Source: Nymphalis io (taxonomy: Eukaryota; Arthropoda; Insecta; Lepidoptera; Nymphalidae). Taken from it: a stretch of DNA of 64,000 bases. This document shows positions 1 through 10,340 of the stretch, one piece after another. Numbering within the stretch: the first letter of the stretch is position 1; each line of letters starts with the position of its first letter. A program made the position numbers and the translations under genes. The stretch is from contig NC_065917.1 in NCBI RefSeq assembly GCF_905147045.1, positions 946,501 through 1,010,500 on the forward strand. The letters run 5' to 3'. Below the pieces are notes generated by a model. It saw nothing but the letters and a program-made list of their open reading frames with translations, was not told where the DNA came from and did not search any database.

Positions 1-310
1 AGTGTGCACTTATTTATTATTTTTATTTAGCACCAATGGCCCAGGGGTTAAAACAAGATAAAAGATTACAGGTACAAGGCAAGCACCGATGAATTACGTT
101 CACTTTTTTTTATAATTTGTTTATTTCGGGACGGGAAGCATTGTGATGAATGTCCCATGCTTTCCAATAATCAATATAAAACTGTGGCAGAACACGCCTG
201 CTCCCTAAGAGGTTTTACATTTTAATTTTAAATAAATTATTATCAACTAACTTCCACGCGCGGCTATGACGGCGTGTGAAAGTTAGTAAGTAAAAGAGCA
301 AATGTTAAGC

Positions 311-560
311 AGCCTATGTATTAAGTCTGGACTGCCTCGGAGTCTAGAAGTTGGAAGTATGTACACTCCCGTGCCTCGGAAAGCACGTAAAGCCGTTGGT
401 CCTGTGCTTGTACTCTTCCCGGTCGAGTCGTATTGTCGTCCCATCGGATTATGAGTTAGGGAAAAGAGAGAGCACCTGTGTTCGTGGACATGCCTGTGCA
501 CTATAGTCCGGCGCAGTTGATTGTCATGCCGTTGCCGAAATCGATCAGGAGGACATTATC
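311..560 (+). mobile_element. SINE-C copy, lacking its head
   Basis: Matches the body of the SINE-C family seen complete at 15996-16360: the segments TCTAGAAGTTGGAAGT, ACTCCCGTGCCTCGGAAAGC, CCCATCGGATTATGAG and the end GAGGACATTAT occur in order. The tRNA-like promoter head is mostly missing, so this is a truncated copy. No host gene is visible in 1-310. Confidence 0.7.
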
Positions 561-662
561 ATCATAAATAAATAAATATGTTGATGTATTTCGAACTATA
601 TATTAATATATTTTTTAATAAACTTTTATTTACATTAAAGCCTTAATAAATACAAATATAAA

Positions 663-914
663 TTAAAAATAGTTATTGTACAAATCGTGACCGCGTGGAA
701 TGGCGGCAAGAATGCTAGCAGCTTTACCCCTTTGAATCGCATTTACGATTCTCTGGGCGAAATATGAACGAGCCCTCCAGCTCCTATCACCAGTAGAAGC
801 AATAAGACGGGGTGACATATTTTTGATGAAAGTTTTAGATAATGATATTAATATTGTAATTAATATATAAACTAAAACACGCGCCTTCAGTGAATTCATT
901 AACAATCGGATCAT
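663..914 (-). other. Possible LINE ORF2 C-terminal remnant
   Basis: An 83-codon reading frame on the - strand whose last third (WRARSYFAQRIVNAIQRG and what follows) resembles the C-terminal tail of some LINE ORF2 proteins. No reverse-transcriptase motif is present, so this is a weak guess from composition. The stretch 561-1205 holds nothing else recognisable. Confidence 0.25.
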
Positions 915-1205
915 TACATTTGTATTGCAAGTAATTTATTTGCTTATAAATAACAGGCAGTGATGTCGTTTTATGTTCCACTTAGAACAGCGTCCGCTTG
1001 CCAAAAAAATTAATCTGATCCAATAAACTGACTCGAATCGCTATTAAAACCGCACTTTTATTTTATTATGATATTTATAAGCCAAACACTGCTAATCGCT
1101 TCTATAAACACATTAAAAATATAAATAAACGACAATAAAATTGAATTTCTATATATTTGGGTAGGTACCACTCACTCATCAGATATTTTACATATATATA
1201 TATAG

Positions 1206-1521
1206 ATTTTTTTTATTGCATAGGTAGGCGGACGAGCATAGGGCCCACCTGATGGTAAGTGGTCACCCACGCCCATAGACATTGGCATTGTAAGAAATGT
1301 TAACCATCGCTTACATCGCCAATGCGCCACTAACCTTGGGAACATCTTAGTTCCCAAGGTTAGTCGCGCATTGGCGTCAAGTTAAGACCCATGTGCCTGA
1401 AATTACACTGGCGCACTAACCTTTCAAACCGGAACTCAACAATACTATGTAATACTGTTTAGCGGCAGATCAGATGAGTGGGTGGTACCTACCCAGAGCT
1501 TGCACAAAGTCCTACCACTAA
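1206..1521 (-). mobile_element. SINE-B copy with an internal fold-back
   Basis: SINE-B is the commonest repeat here: about 290 bp, starting (sense) GGTGGTAGGGCTTTGTGCAA and ending CTATAAAA plus poly-A. This copy is antisense (poly-T at left). It carries a 27-bp arm (1317-1343) repeated inverted at 1350-1376 with a 6-nt loop and one mismatch, unlike the other copies. Confidence 0.85.
1317..1376. repeat. 27-bp inverted repeat, 6-nt loop
   Basis: Arm 1317-1343 and its reverse complement 1350-1376 differ at one position (CGCCAC versus CGCGAC when aligned). The loop is ATCTTA. Other SINE-B copies have single-copy sequence here, so the second arm is a local inverted duplication. Confidence 0.9.
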
Positions 1522-2012
1522 ATATGTATAAATAATTAAGGTTTTTTGTAATTTTGTTGAAATACGACTATAATTGTTGAAGATGTCGGAAAAAGTAATT
1601 CCGAGAGAGAACTTTAATGGCGTACCGCGTGAACCAAACGAACTATACGTAATACGATATGTTAATATACACCATTATACCAGACGTGCGAAGCCGGGTA
1701 ACTAGTTTATACTAAATAATACAAAGTATCCAAGCTTAACGAAGCGTCCACAAACTGTTCTAAATAGCTTTGAGCTAAATTCCAAGCGCTTAGGCGCTTA
1801 AATGTAGTGTTAGAGCTATATATTAGCCCTATATACTGTGATAAACTAAAGCATGTAGCGCTTCATTACACCTCGCTACATTATTGTTATCGCGGTTTAA
1901 TTTTGGTTTATACATAAATACATACGTTGTGCAAGCCTGGGTAGTACTTAACAAATATTCTCCCATCAAACAACAAATTATAGTTGTGCTCCAGTCTGAA
2001 GGGTGAGCCAGT
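1522..2012. other. No gene seen; possible old repeat
   Basis: AT-rich. The part 1560-1740 (GAAGATGTCGGAAAAAG... then an 'AAGCCGGGTAACTAGTT' stretch) resembles 12290-12430 in order and spacing, so it may be an old dispersed repeat. A SINE-B head fragment lies near 1940-2012. No convincing coding frame. Confidence 0.4.
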
Positions 2013-2268
2013 AATAATATCCTGGGACATTATTCACACACGGCCATTTGATCCCAAAGTAAGCAGAGCTTGTGTTATGGAAACCAGACAACTGGTATAC
2101 TACATATACTACTTTTCTTTTGTAAATACATACTTATATAGATAATTACACCTAGATTCAAGACAAACAGTCATATGTTCATGACAAATGTCTGTCCTGG
2201 GTGGGAATCGAACCCACAACCTTCGGAGTGAAAGGCAAATATCTGCCAACCACGCCAACCGGCTCGTC
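2013..2268 (-). mobile_element. SINE-D (tRNA-derived SINE)
   Basis: The sense strand begins GACGAGCCGGTTGGCGTGG and carries a tRNA-like head: an A-box-like TGGCGTGGTTGGTAG segment and the B-box GGGTTCGATTCCCACC. The body follows with ATAAGTATGTATTTACAAA and the end is TGTCCCAGGATATTAT. Other copies are at 11738, 40205 and 56277. The head suggests Pol III transcription, as known for tRNA-derived SINEs. Confidence 0.85.
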
Positions 2269-3588
2269 AAACAAGGGACATAACATCTTAGTTCCCAAAT
2301 ACGACGTAAGGATGTTCGATGTAAGGGATGGTTGACATTTCTTCCACCATCAGATGATCCATTTCCCTCTGCCTACGTACTCTATAAAAAAATTGAATCG
2401 TTTTTTCTTATGTCCATGATGTATGACGAACTTCCGTTCTCGTGAACTCGTTCATATTTTTATTCTGTGACAAGAGACGTAGGGAAATTGAGCAATATGT
2501 CTTGGAAGATTAATATATATTAGTTTCCGTCATTTCCACCGTGTGTGGGGGGGCAGATATTAGGTACCCCTTTCTCGTCTCCCTGACACGTGTATTGCAT
2601 TATTTCATAAAGATCGACTCAGTTGTTAAACGAACAGAGAGTAAGAAATTAAGAAATGAAAATCAAAAGCTTATATCTAGAGGACCCGGCAGACTTCTTA
2701 CCATGCAGACATTTTTTCACTTGGTAACATACCAACAGCAGCGCCACCTACCAGGTCTAAATGTGTTTTTTAAACCATCATTGAAATATACACAAAATTT
2801 CATCCAAATCGGTCCAGCCACATCCCGCAGAAGTTAAGTGACAAACACAAGTACAGATGTTAAGATGTACATGTTTTAAGGCATCTCCTTGCTCTCATAG
2901 AGCTTATTCCACGATGTTCCAATGCCGCTTGGAGGATACGAACAGAGCTAATAAGCATGCGGCCTCCACTAAATATACATATATACACATACATACGTAC
3001 ATACATACATTCGTGCACATATACATAAAACATACACGACATTTTACACAACATAAGATATCGGATAGACGCGAATATTGCAATGGACATACTCATCCCT
3101 TATATCCGTTGTGACGTCGTCTTTTGTCTTATGTTGTCGCCGGTTCGACCGGCTGGCCTACCTGCGCGAGCGCACAGATTGCGAGTTGAGATCCGACGCC
3201 AATGCGAAACCCGTGTTCGTTATCCACTAAAGTATTACGTTGTTACCGTAGTTTGTGTTTGTTCGCTCGTATTAAGTTGACGACGTTTCCGTCAGATGTC
3301 AGATTGACAAGCTGTCAACTTAGCGAAGCGTCATGGTTGATGGCAAAACGGGCAGCCATCTTGAACGACACTCTCGAACGAGACGGCGCCCGCTCACCAC
3401 GCTTGTGGCGAATCGCTTAGTGCTGCCGCCATCACGCCGCTATTTAATTATTTGAAGCTGATTCTGTGTCGAAGTGATTCCTAGTTACCTAATCGCCGCA
3501 CTATTTCTGTGCATACTGATTAAATTACGTCGATTGTATCTTGGATTTGTTATTCTATCACGCCCATCTACCCCCACTTTAATAAGAA
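2269..3588. other. No gene seen; GC-richer patch at 3120-3420
   Basis: Contains an (ATAC)n-like microsatellite near 2980-3025 and a repeat-like AAATTTCATCCAAATCGGTCC motif at about 2797-2817, common in insect dispersed repeats. 3120-3420 is richer in CpG than its surroundings and could be a promoter or 5' UTR for the small ORF at 3590, but I see no supported exon. Confidence 0.35.
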
Positions 3589-3589
3589 A

Positions 3590-3829
3590 ATGATTTCGGG
3601 TGAAGGCCTGGCTCGTCAAACTGTTTTCGTTCTTTTGTTTTTTGTGTACTTTTCTGTGTGGACAATAAAAACACTTAAATGGACTTTGTGTGCGACTTTA
3701 ATTGGACTATTATTCGGCCCGATTACACCATTACTTCACACATTCACCCATAAGCATATGAAGGAACTTCACGCAGATTTAATAAAAAACCTCTTGAAAA
3801 TCTTTGAACAAACATTTCAATTTGAATAG
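3590..3829 (+). CDS. Hypothetical small membrane protein, 79 aa
   Basis: A complete single-exon ORF that I do not recognise. Residues about 10-45 are strongly hydrophobic (QTVFVLLFFVYFSVW, then TLCATLIGLLFGPI), enough for one long or two short membrane segments. The C-terminal third is charged and could form an amphipathic helix (HKHMKELHADLIKNLL). The ATG is preceded by AAGAAA, acceptable for an insect start. The ORF lies outside all repeat families I could define and is preceded by a CpG-richer stretch, which favours a real gene. Against it, the length is possible by chance in AT-rich DNA and no splice sites, polyadenylation signal or homologue confirm it. It could also be part of an unrecognised transposon. 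Confidence 0.35.
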   Translation: MISGEGLARQTVFVLLFFVYFSVWTIKTLKWTLCATLIGLLFGPITPLLHTFTHKHMKELHADLIKNLLKIFEQTFQFE

Positions 3830-4325
3830 AACTAAAGTTTGATATTACACTCTGCATAACAGTTTTCAATTTGTACTGAAAAATATTTTACAATTCAATA
3901 TAACCTTTATCACAATGTGATAGGGTATTTTTTGCGTTGGATATATCGGTGTATAAAATCCCGCAGCCTTCATTTTAAGATCTGAACCACGAACACACAT
4001 GTATACATTCGGTTCAAATATTTGCTCTCAAAAATTGTGAGATTTTTGTAGAAAGATACGTGATTGTTGCAATGGCTGGCGCTCGAATAACTAGTTTCTG
4101 AAATTCGAAACAATTTTTAACGTATTAATGGTACAGTTGTCATAATAATTAAAAAATCCACTGTTTCATTCGCTGGTTCTTTTCAGGTGAGGGTATTTAT
4201 TTTCCAAGCCGGTGCGAATTTTTAATTTGACAATCAAATACAATAAAATGTATATATATTTAAAAATGTCCGCCTGAAAGTCAACAAGTACTATCTCTAC
4301 GCTTTTTTATCATCTATATATAAAA
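3830..4325. other. No feature seen
   Basis: AT-rich sequence without convincing coding frames, tRNA-like structures or matches to the repeat families defined here. Confidence 0.5.
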
Positions 4326-4867
4326 TCCAAGATGGACTAGTGAAGTAGAACGCGTGAATCTTAACCGATGATCATGGGTTCAAGTCTGGGCAAACACCAT
4401 CGAATTTTCATGTGCCTAATTTGTGTTTATAATTCATCTCATGCTTGTCGGTGAATGAAAACATCGCGAGTAAATCGACATGTGTCTAATTTCACTGGAA
4501 TTTTGATTCTGACACATGCCTATTCTACCAACCCGCATTTTTTTTTTTATTTGCCGGGAGGGCAAACTAGTCTACTCCACCTGATGGTAAGTGGTAGTAG
4601 AGACCAAACGCGACGACGGCCAGTAAACAGACGGGAAAAACGTTCTGCACTAGCCGCCTTCACCTTGCCGGCCCGCAAGATGCCTCTTCACGCCTCGTTT
4701 GAAGGAACCCGGGTTGTAAGAGGAGGGGAACACGTGAGCTAGTAAGGAATTCCATTTTTTGGAAGTGCGACAAAGAGAGGAGTTGATTGGAACAAGCTCC
4801 AAAACCTCCTCTTCAAAAAGGAAAGGAGGCCTAAGCCCAGCAGTGGGACATCCACAGGCTGTTTAAT
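4326..4867 (+). mobile_element. SINE-A copy interrupted by a LINE end
   Basis: SINE-A is a tRNA-derived family of about 300 bp. The head has an A-box (GATGGCCCAGTGGTTAGAA) and a B-box (GGGTTCAAACCCGGGC), and the tail is CCCAGCAGTGGGACATTCAC followed by AGGCTGTTACTG(TACTG)n. Here the head and body occupy 4326-4540 and the tail 4790-4867. Between them lies an antisense LINE-R end. Confidence 0.8.
4541..4780 (-). mobile_element. LINE-R 3' end inserted in SINE-A
   Basis: The antisense copy begins with poly-T, then the LINE-R 3' UTR (GGGAGGGCAAA, CCACCTGATGGTAAGTGG, CGCGACGACGGCCAGTA). Next comes the reverse complement of the ORF2 C-terminus ending GRQGEGG-stop in the longer copy at 46063. Severely 5'-truncated. 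Confidence 0.8.
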
Positions 4868-5410
4868 ATAACATTGTGCTGAGTATTATCCTTATTTATT
4901 AAAGATTTCTTAACAAACGATTTTAATTAATAAATTAATAAAGATAAATATGTCTTCGGAATTTTATTATAGAAACACAGATGTCAAGCAAATGTCAACA
5001 AAGTGCCTTGGATTTGAGGAGTCAAATGTTGTTGTTATAAGATTGTTCTTACTTCGAGTTTATATAGTGATTATGACAGATAATCAGTGGTAAACGGATT
5101 CTATTTTGGGACGTATTATAATAACTTGTAATTACTATTGATAGAGAATACGGTGCTTTTATCTTTAATAAACGGTACGCTGGTATTATACGTAATCAAT
5201 TAAATCAAATAAATACGTATCGTTATTAATATTTAATAACAGAGACTAAACTAACTAACTCATCTAAAAGAGGAGCAAAAATATTCCTATGTAGTCAGCA
5301 TAGCATTGCAAAGTGACACTAAACCATTATATAAGCGAGCAAGCAAGTGTAAAAGCATCTAACGGCCGAATACTGAAACGAAACTCAAATATTTAAGTGC
5401 AACTCAATTT
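4868..5410. other. No feature seen
   Basis: AT-rich DNA with no supported gene. Sequence near 5370-5408 (GAAACTCAAATATTTAAGTG) resembles 5700-5722 (TTTGAGAGCAACTCAAA), so it may be the outer part of the Harbinger-related element that the SINE-B at 5411 split. Confidence 0.35.
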
Positions 5411-5657
5411 ACTGGTGGTAGGGCTTTGTGTAAGCTCGCCTGGGTAGGTACCACCCACTCGTCAGATATTCTACCGCAAAACAACATAGTACTTGGTATT
5501 GTTGTGTTCCAGTTTGAAGGGTAAGTGAGCTTGTGTAATTACAGGCATACGGGACATAAAATCTTAGGTCCCAAGTGCATTGACTATCTAAGCGATAGTT
5601 AACATTTCTTACAATGCCAATGTCTATGGGCGTTGGTGACCACTTACCATCATTTAA
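5411..5657 (+). mobile_element. SINE-B copy (sense)
   Basis: Begins CTGGTGGTAGGGCTTTGTG and runs to GGTGACCACTTACCATCAT; the terminal GGCCCATATGCTCGTCCG segment and poly-A are missing, so the copy is 3'-truncated. Confidence 0.85.
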
Positions 5658-6220
5658 CTTAAAATTTCGCATACTCAACATCAATTTTAAGTAACGCTTA
5701 AGTTTGAGAGCAACTCAAAATAAGTTGCTTTTAAACACCACTCAAAGCTAAAATGGTATAATGAAATGTCACTTAACAAATGACAAGTGTCAAATATGCC
5801 GCTCAAGTTATTTAAGACCCCGTTAAATTTGAGAGTGGTCGCCAGCTATCTTAAATCTATTTTGTTGTTTTATAAACTTTGAAAATGTCGTTATCTTCAA
5901 TTTCGTACGATGAAACGACATCTCGTAGCAGTCGTAGGAATGAAGAAAAGTTGAACTTTTGAAAAATATGATGATAACCAGTTTCAAAGTCGGTTTCGTG
6001 TTTCTAAAGACATCGTTTTGTACCTAGAGTCATTGTTTGGCAAGGATATTGCGCCTTTGACAAAACGAAATCGAGCATTACAGCCAAAAAACTAAATTTT
6101 GATAACACTCCGATATTACGCTACTGGCAGTTATCAAAACGTGATAGGAGATATATTCCATGTTGAATAAGTTACTGTTCACCGTGTGGTACATAAGGTT
6201 ACAGCTGCAATTGCAAAAAC

Positions 6221-6505
6221 TTTTTTTTATATAGAATAGAAAGGAAGGAGCATATGGACCACCTGATGGTAAGTGGTCACCAACGCCCATAGACATTGGC
6301 ATTGTAAGAAATGTTAACCATCGCTTATATCGCTAATGCGCCACCAACCTTGTGAACTAAGAAGTTATATCCCGAGTACACTGGCTGACTCACCCTTCAA
6401 ACCGGAACACAACAATACCAAGTACTGCTGTTTTGCGGTAAAATATCTAATAAGTGGGTGGTACCTACCCAGACGAGCTTGCACAAAGCCCTACCAGTAA
6501 ATGCC
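6221..6505 (-). mobile_element. SINE-B copy inside the Harbinger pseudogene
   Basis: Starts with poly-T and TATAGAATAG, continues GCATATGG, CACCTGATGGTAAGTGG, and ends GCCCTACCAGTAAA. It separates the N-terminal from the catalytic half of the transposase, so it is younger than that element. Confidence 0.88.
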
Positions 6506-6627
6506 ATTTCATTACAATGCCCGATTCCTAAGAAAGCATAGAAGTAGCAAACGATGTTATTCCATAGCAGGATTTCCGAGAGTTTTGGAAGCTATTGATT
6601 TTATACACATAAAAATAAATTCGCCAG

Positions 6628-6710
6628 GTATGTTTATTTGCATTAGTACTAGGAGTAACTTAAAAGGAACTCAATGATTAATTTTTAATTAAATATTAAC
6701 TTGGTTGCAG
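6628..6710 (+). other. Intron of the Harbinger transposase
   Basis: 5' site CCAG|GTATGT and 3' site GGTTGCAG|GGGG. Removing these 83 bp gives a continuous SPG-GNQAERF reading, the expected sequence of the family. Confidence 0.75.
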
Positions 6711-7140
6711 GGGGAAATCAAGCTGAAAGGTTTCGGAACAGAAAAGAGATTTTTTATTAAATGTACAAATGGTACTGCAAAATTATGTAACTGGAATGTG
6801 ACAGCAAAATGGCCAGGCTCCGTAGATAACAGTACAATTTTTAATGACTCTCCCTTGTGTGCTCAATTTGAGCGATGTGATGCTAATTTTGTACTTTTAG
6901 GGGATAGTGGCTACCCATGTCGACATTATTTCCTAACCCCTTTTAGTTAGTTAGTTAGTAATTTGAAGAATTACATCGTAAATAATGTTTTTTACAGTAT
7001 GAAGTATGTAGTAGGAACATATCAAAAACTTCTTTTAGCCATGTTTTATACTCTATTGTTTGTTAATAGACAGTTGGACACCACAATAAATGTATATTCA
7101 ACAATAATTTGATCCTCACCGTTATATCAAATTAAAAGAA

Positions 7141-7447
7141 TAGTACAGTAACAGCCTGTGAATGTCCCACTGCTGGGCTAAGGCCTCCTCTCTCTTTTTG
7201 AGGACAAGGTTTGGAGCGTATTCCACCAAGCTGCTCCCATGCGCGTTGTTGGAATACACATGTGGCAGAATTTCAATGACATTAGATAAATGCAGGTTTC
7301 CTCACGATATCTTCATTCACCGTCAAGCACGAGATGAATTATAATCACAAATTAAGCACATGAAAATTCACTGGTGTTTGCCCGGGTTCGAACCCACGAT
7401 CATCGGTTAAGATTCACGCTTTCTAACCACTAGGCCATCTCGGCTTC
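7141..7447 (-). mobile_element. SINE-A copy (antisense)
   Basis: Runs from GTACAGTAACAGCCTGTGAA (tail) to CACTAGGCCATCTCGGCTT (head). The A- and B-boxes are recognisable on the - strand at about 7385-7445. Confidence 0.88.
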
Positions 7448-7826
7448 TTTTTAGAAGAATAGTGATCGACCTATATTCAGCGCAAACTACCACTGATGGT
7501 ATGTGCCTACTAGCATATATATATACTTACATATAGCATATGTACTAAGAAGAGATGGTCTTGTTCGTTTCGTCTAATACATACAAAAGTCTGCACTATT
7601 ACGAATCATTTCAGAGCAACAACAGCCGCAGCGCCTCACGTCTTTGTGAAAGTTTTGAAACAAAGAAACCCATGTAAGAAAGCTTCGTTTATTTCTTTGA
7701 ATATACATTCTTAGAACTTAGAAACTACAGCTTATCTCACTCTCTAAGAATATTGGTATTATGACAGTTGATGTCGCAATATCGCGTTATAACAAACAAA
7801 AATAATGGCGTTTTGTTCCATACTTC

Positions 7827-8216
7827 TCACTTTTCGGGTGCAAAATAAAGCGCAAAAGCGCAAAATATTCTGCCAATGTCATTTGTAAAAAATGTTCCCG
7901 CCATTTCAATCGCGTATAACTTAAATAAATCACTAAGAGCAGACTTATAATATTTCAGTATATACAACATTTTTACAGTTATTTTTCTAGAGTATTCGTT
8001 TTCGCCGCACCCTGATCTAGACAGGACAACATACAATTGGCCATAATAAAAACAGCATTCCCTTAAATCTATACCGACATACTTGTATGTCTTTCTCTGT
8101 GCTTTATTCATTGTGACTGTGACTGCAAACGATACCTTCACAGGAAATTGTATCTTTTTAAAACTGAAAGGTATGTAAAAAACTGTATTTAAAAATAAAT
8201 ACTTATTACAAAACAA
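7827..8216 (-). pseudogene. Helitron Pif1-like helicase C-terminal remnant
   Basis: A 129-codon frame on the - strand holds the C-terminal end of a Pif1-type helicase as found in Helitron Rep/helicase proteins. Visible are KKIQFPVKVSFAVTVTMNKA (counterpart of FPxxxAFAMTINKAQGQT), then VGIDLRECCFYYGQLYVVLS (counterpart of VGIDLR.PVFSHGQLYVALSR), then an NEYSRKI...LYILKYY stretch. The usual NKAQGQT reads NKAQRKT, and helicase motifs I-III and the Rep nuclease are absent, so this is a fragment. A host PIF1 helicase is unlikely because GIDLR.C.F..GQLYVxLSR is typical of Helitrons. I did not identify Helitron termini (TC...CTRR with hairpin). Confidence 0.8.
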
Positions 8217-8399
8217 TAAGAAAAATATATATGCGGCGACGAAACGAAATACTTACCTAACCTATAAACTTTAACTTACAAAGTTATTTTCAAACCGAAA
8301 ACAAATACTTAAGTATGAGTGTTTTAAAACAACCTACTCAACTATCTGGTATAATGTCAAAACTATGAAAATTACAAAAACTGCTTAACTTATTTCTAC

Positions 8400-8578
8400 A
8401 ATATCGTGTTCGGTTAAGGAAATCTTCGTGAGGAAACCTGCACGTGTCGAATGACTGATGACCAAATGCGTATCCACTAACCTATATTGGAGCAGCGTGA
8501 CGAAATATGCTCTGAACATTCCTCAATACGTGAGGATGCTTTATCCCAGCAGTGGGACATTCATAGGCCGTTACTTTA
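8400..8578 (+). mobile_element. Degenerate SINE-A, tail half
   Basis: Retains CGTGAGGAAACCTGCACGTG, CCTATATTGGAGCAGCGTG and CCCAGCAGTGGGACATTCAT, with many substitutions. Confidence 0.7.
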
Positions 8579-8734
8579 CTGGCAAGAAAAATCTAGAATT
8601 TAGTTCAAATGTTGATCTCGTACTTTGAGAAAGTTCGAAAACCGTTGATAATATCTTATTTTATAAAATTTAAAGTCGTTTCGTTTGTTTTTTTGGATTA
8701 TTTTTTTGTTTGTTGGTTTGTTTATTCTTTTGAA

Positions 8735-8982
8735 ATGTTAACCATCGCTTACATCACCAATGCGCCACCAACCTTGGGAACGAAGATACTATGTCCCTTG
8801 TGCCTGTAATTACACTGGCTCATTCACCCTTCAAACCGGAACACAACAATACCAAGTACTACTGTTTTTGCGGAAAAATATCTGATGAGTGGGTGGTACC
8901 TACCCAGACGAGCTTGCACAAAGCCCTACCAGTAAACCATGTGGCCCATATGCTCGTCCGCCTACCAATTTTATAAAAAAAG
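8735..8982. mobile_element. SINE-B copy in fold-back arrangement
   Basis: 8735-8935 is SINE-B antisense (AATGTTAACCATCGCTTACA through AAGCCCTACCAGTAAA) without its poly-T end. It is followed directly by the sense-orientation 3' end (GTGGCCCATATGCTCGTCCG, then ATTTTATAAAAAA) at 8938-8982. The tail is therefore inverted relative to the body. Confidence 0.75.
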
Positions 8983-9367
8983 AATATTTTGCGCTAAAAA
9001 AGAATACGAATAAAATAGATATACGAATTAAAAAACAAAACATATCAACAATAATGACAAGTCACTCGCCCTAGTTCGAACCCGCTAACGAATATTAATT
9101 AATATAAAACTAACGCGAAAGGTATTAACGAAGTTCATAACAAACTTTCACCCATTCCTTGTAACTAATAACACACGGTGATTAATCACCCTTTAACTAA
9201 CGACACGCCGTCGAGCCAACGGCCTCTATATACACACATAATGAAATGCGACAGAAAACAAAACACAATCGTTAATTACCTAAATCGTGTAAAATGTTTT
9301 GCCCAGCGTTAAAACTTCGAATGGACGTTATGCAATTATGAATATACACATTATAATTATATATTAT
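8983..9367. other. No feature seen
   Basis: AT-rich; no convincing gene or known repeat. Confidence 0.5.
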
Positions 9368-9700
9368 TGACTGCCTCGTTGGTCTAGTGGCTTGATTGCT
9401 GAATTGCTAGCCAATAAAAAAAGTTATTGGGTTTTCCTGTCAAAAAATTCTCAGTAGCATCTCGGAGTCTAGAAGTTGGAAGTGTATACACTCCCGTGCC
9501 TTGAAAAGCACGTAAAGCCGTTGGTCCTGCGCCTGAACGCTTTCCGGTCGTGTCGGATTGCCGTCCCATCGGATTATGAGAGTTAGGGAATAGAGAGTGC
9601 ACATGTGTTGTGCACACTTGTGCACTATAATATCTCCTGCGCTGTTGGCTAATCTCTCTTGAGATTACCGCCGTGGGCGAAATCGGTCTGGAGGACATTT
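9368..9700 (+). mobile_element. SINE-C copy
   Basis: The head reads GACTGCCTCGTTGGTCTAGT (tRNA-like, with an A-box-like segment), followed by a degenerate B-box region, TTATTGGGTTTTCCTGTCA, CCCATCGGATTATGAG, and ends TCTGGAGGACATTTAT. Confidence 0.85.
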
Positions 9701-10154
9701 ATAAAAATGCAATAAATATTAATACAATTATATAACCATTACTATATATTATTTATTTATTTACGAAACTATCTGTATTATTAAAATTTAACTAATAATT
9801 TATTTATATAATATTACCTTATATAATTGTAAACGTTATTTAATCTATATAAATAAATAAAACTAAAGTGTCTGTGTATTTCAAAATAACTGCGTTTTTT
9901 ATTAAAATCAACACAACCATTTTATTTGTCCGGGCTAATCTTTGAAACGGTTAAAAATTACAAATAGAATTTATATATTATAGATGTTAGCATAAATGAA
10001 ACCAGACCGTGGCTAGCTTATCTAAAGTGTTATAAGCTAGAGAATAGAGAATGTTTAACGCTAACTAAGGACTTAGCGCTCGGAATTTACTTCAAAGATA
10101 TTTAGAGATATTTGTGGACACTAAAGGGAATACTTGGAGACATTTCATATTATC
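9701..10154. other. No feature seen
   Basis: Very AT-rich (TATTTATT-type) sequence with no supported gene. Confidence 0.5.
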
Positions 10155-10340
10155 TTTATATATACAAGCGAAATAACACTCATCACGAAATCCCGTAAAC
10201 TATCCACCCGATTGACTTGAGATTTGTCACAGTTACTTCCCCGGCGAAGACGCTCACTAAGAACGGATTTTACGCAAATCCTATCCAAAGTAGATAAGAA
10301 GAAAAACACATTTTTTCTTCTTATCTCGTGCGAAGCCGGT
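10155..10340 (+). repeat. Dispersed repeat G with a fold-back end
   Basis: Shares AAGCGAAATAACACTCATCA, ATTTGTCACAGTTA, CTCACTAAGAACGGATTT and GCAAATCCTATCCAAA with the - strand of 26045-26215, in the same order. This copy ends in a perfect 15-bp inverted repeat (10292-10306 and 10312-10326, 5-nt loop); the other copy has only one arm. Confidence 0.8.

Larger units (their letters stand above)
5885..6950 (+). pseudogene. PIF/Harbinger transposase pseudogene (HARBI1-like)
   Basis: This is the remnant of a DDE transposase of the PIF/Harbinger superfamily. In order one can read an N-terminal segment at about 5970-6090 (RFRVSKDIVLYLESLFGKD), a helical segment to 6220, LEAIDFIHIKINSPG at 6580-6627 with the first catalytic Asp, GGNQAERFRNRK from 6711, then AKWPGS and LLGDSGYPCRHYFLTPF to 6950. 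A clean GT-AG intron (6628-6710, 83 bp) joins NSPG to GNQAERF in frame, so the family was once spliced. Breaks: an early stop near 5958, a stop at about 6095, an antisense SINE-B insertion (6221-6505), a further stop in 6510-6560, and a one-base shift after RNRK. The usual HDS motif reads VDNS, so the second catalytic Asp is also gone. Family assignment rests on the RNRK, WPGS and GDSGYP motifs. Confidence 0.85.

Noticed and set aside
7162..7344. Repeated short ORFs starting MSHCWAKASS
   Set aside because: Antisense reading of the SINE-A tail, found wherever SINE-A is.
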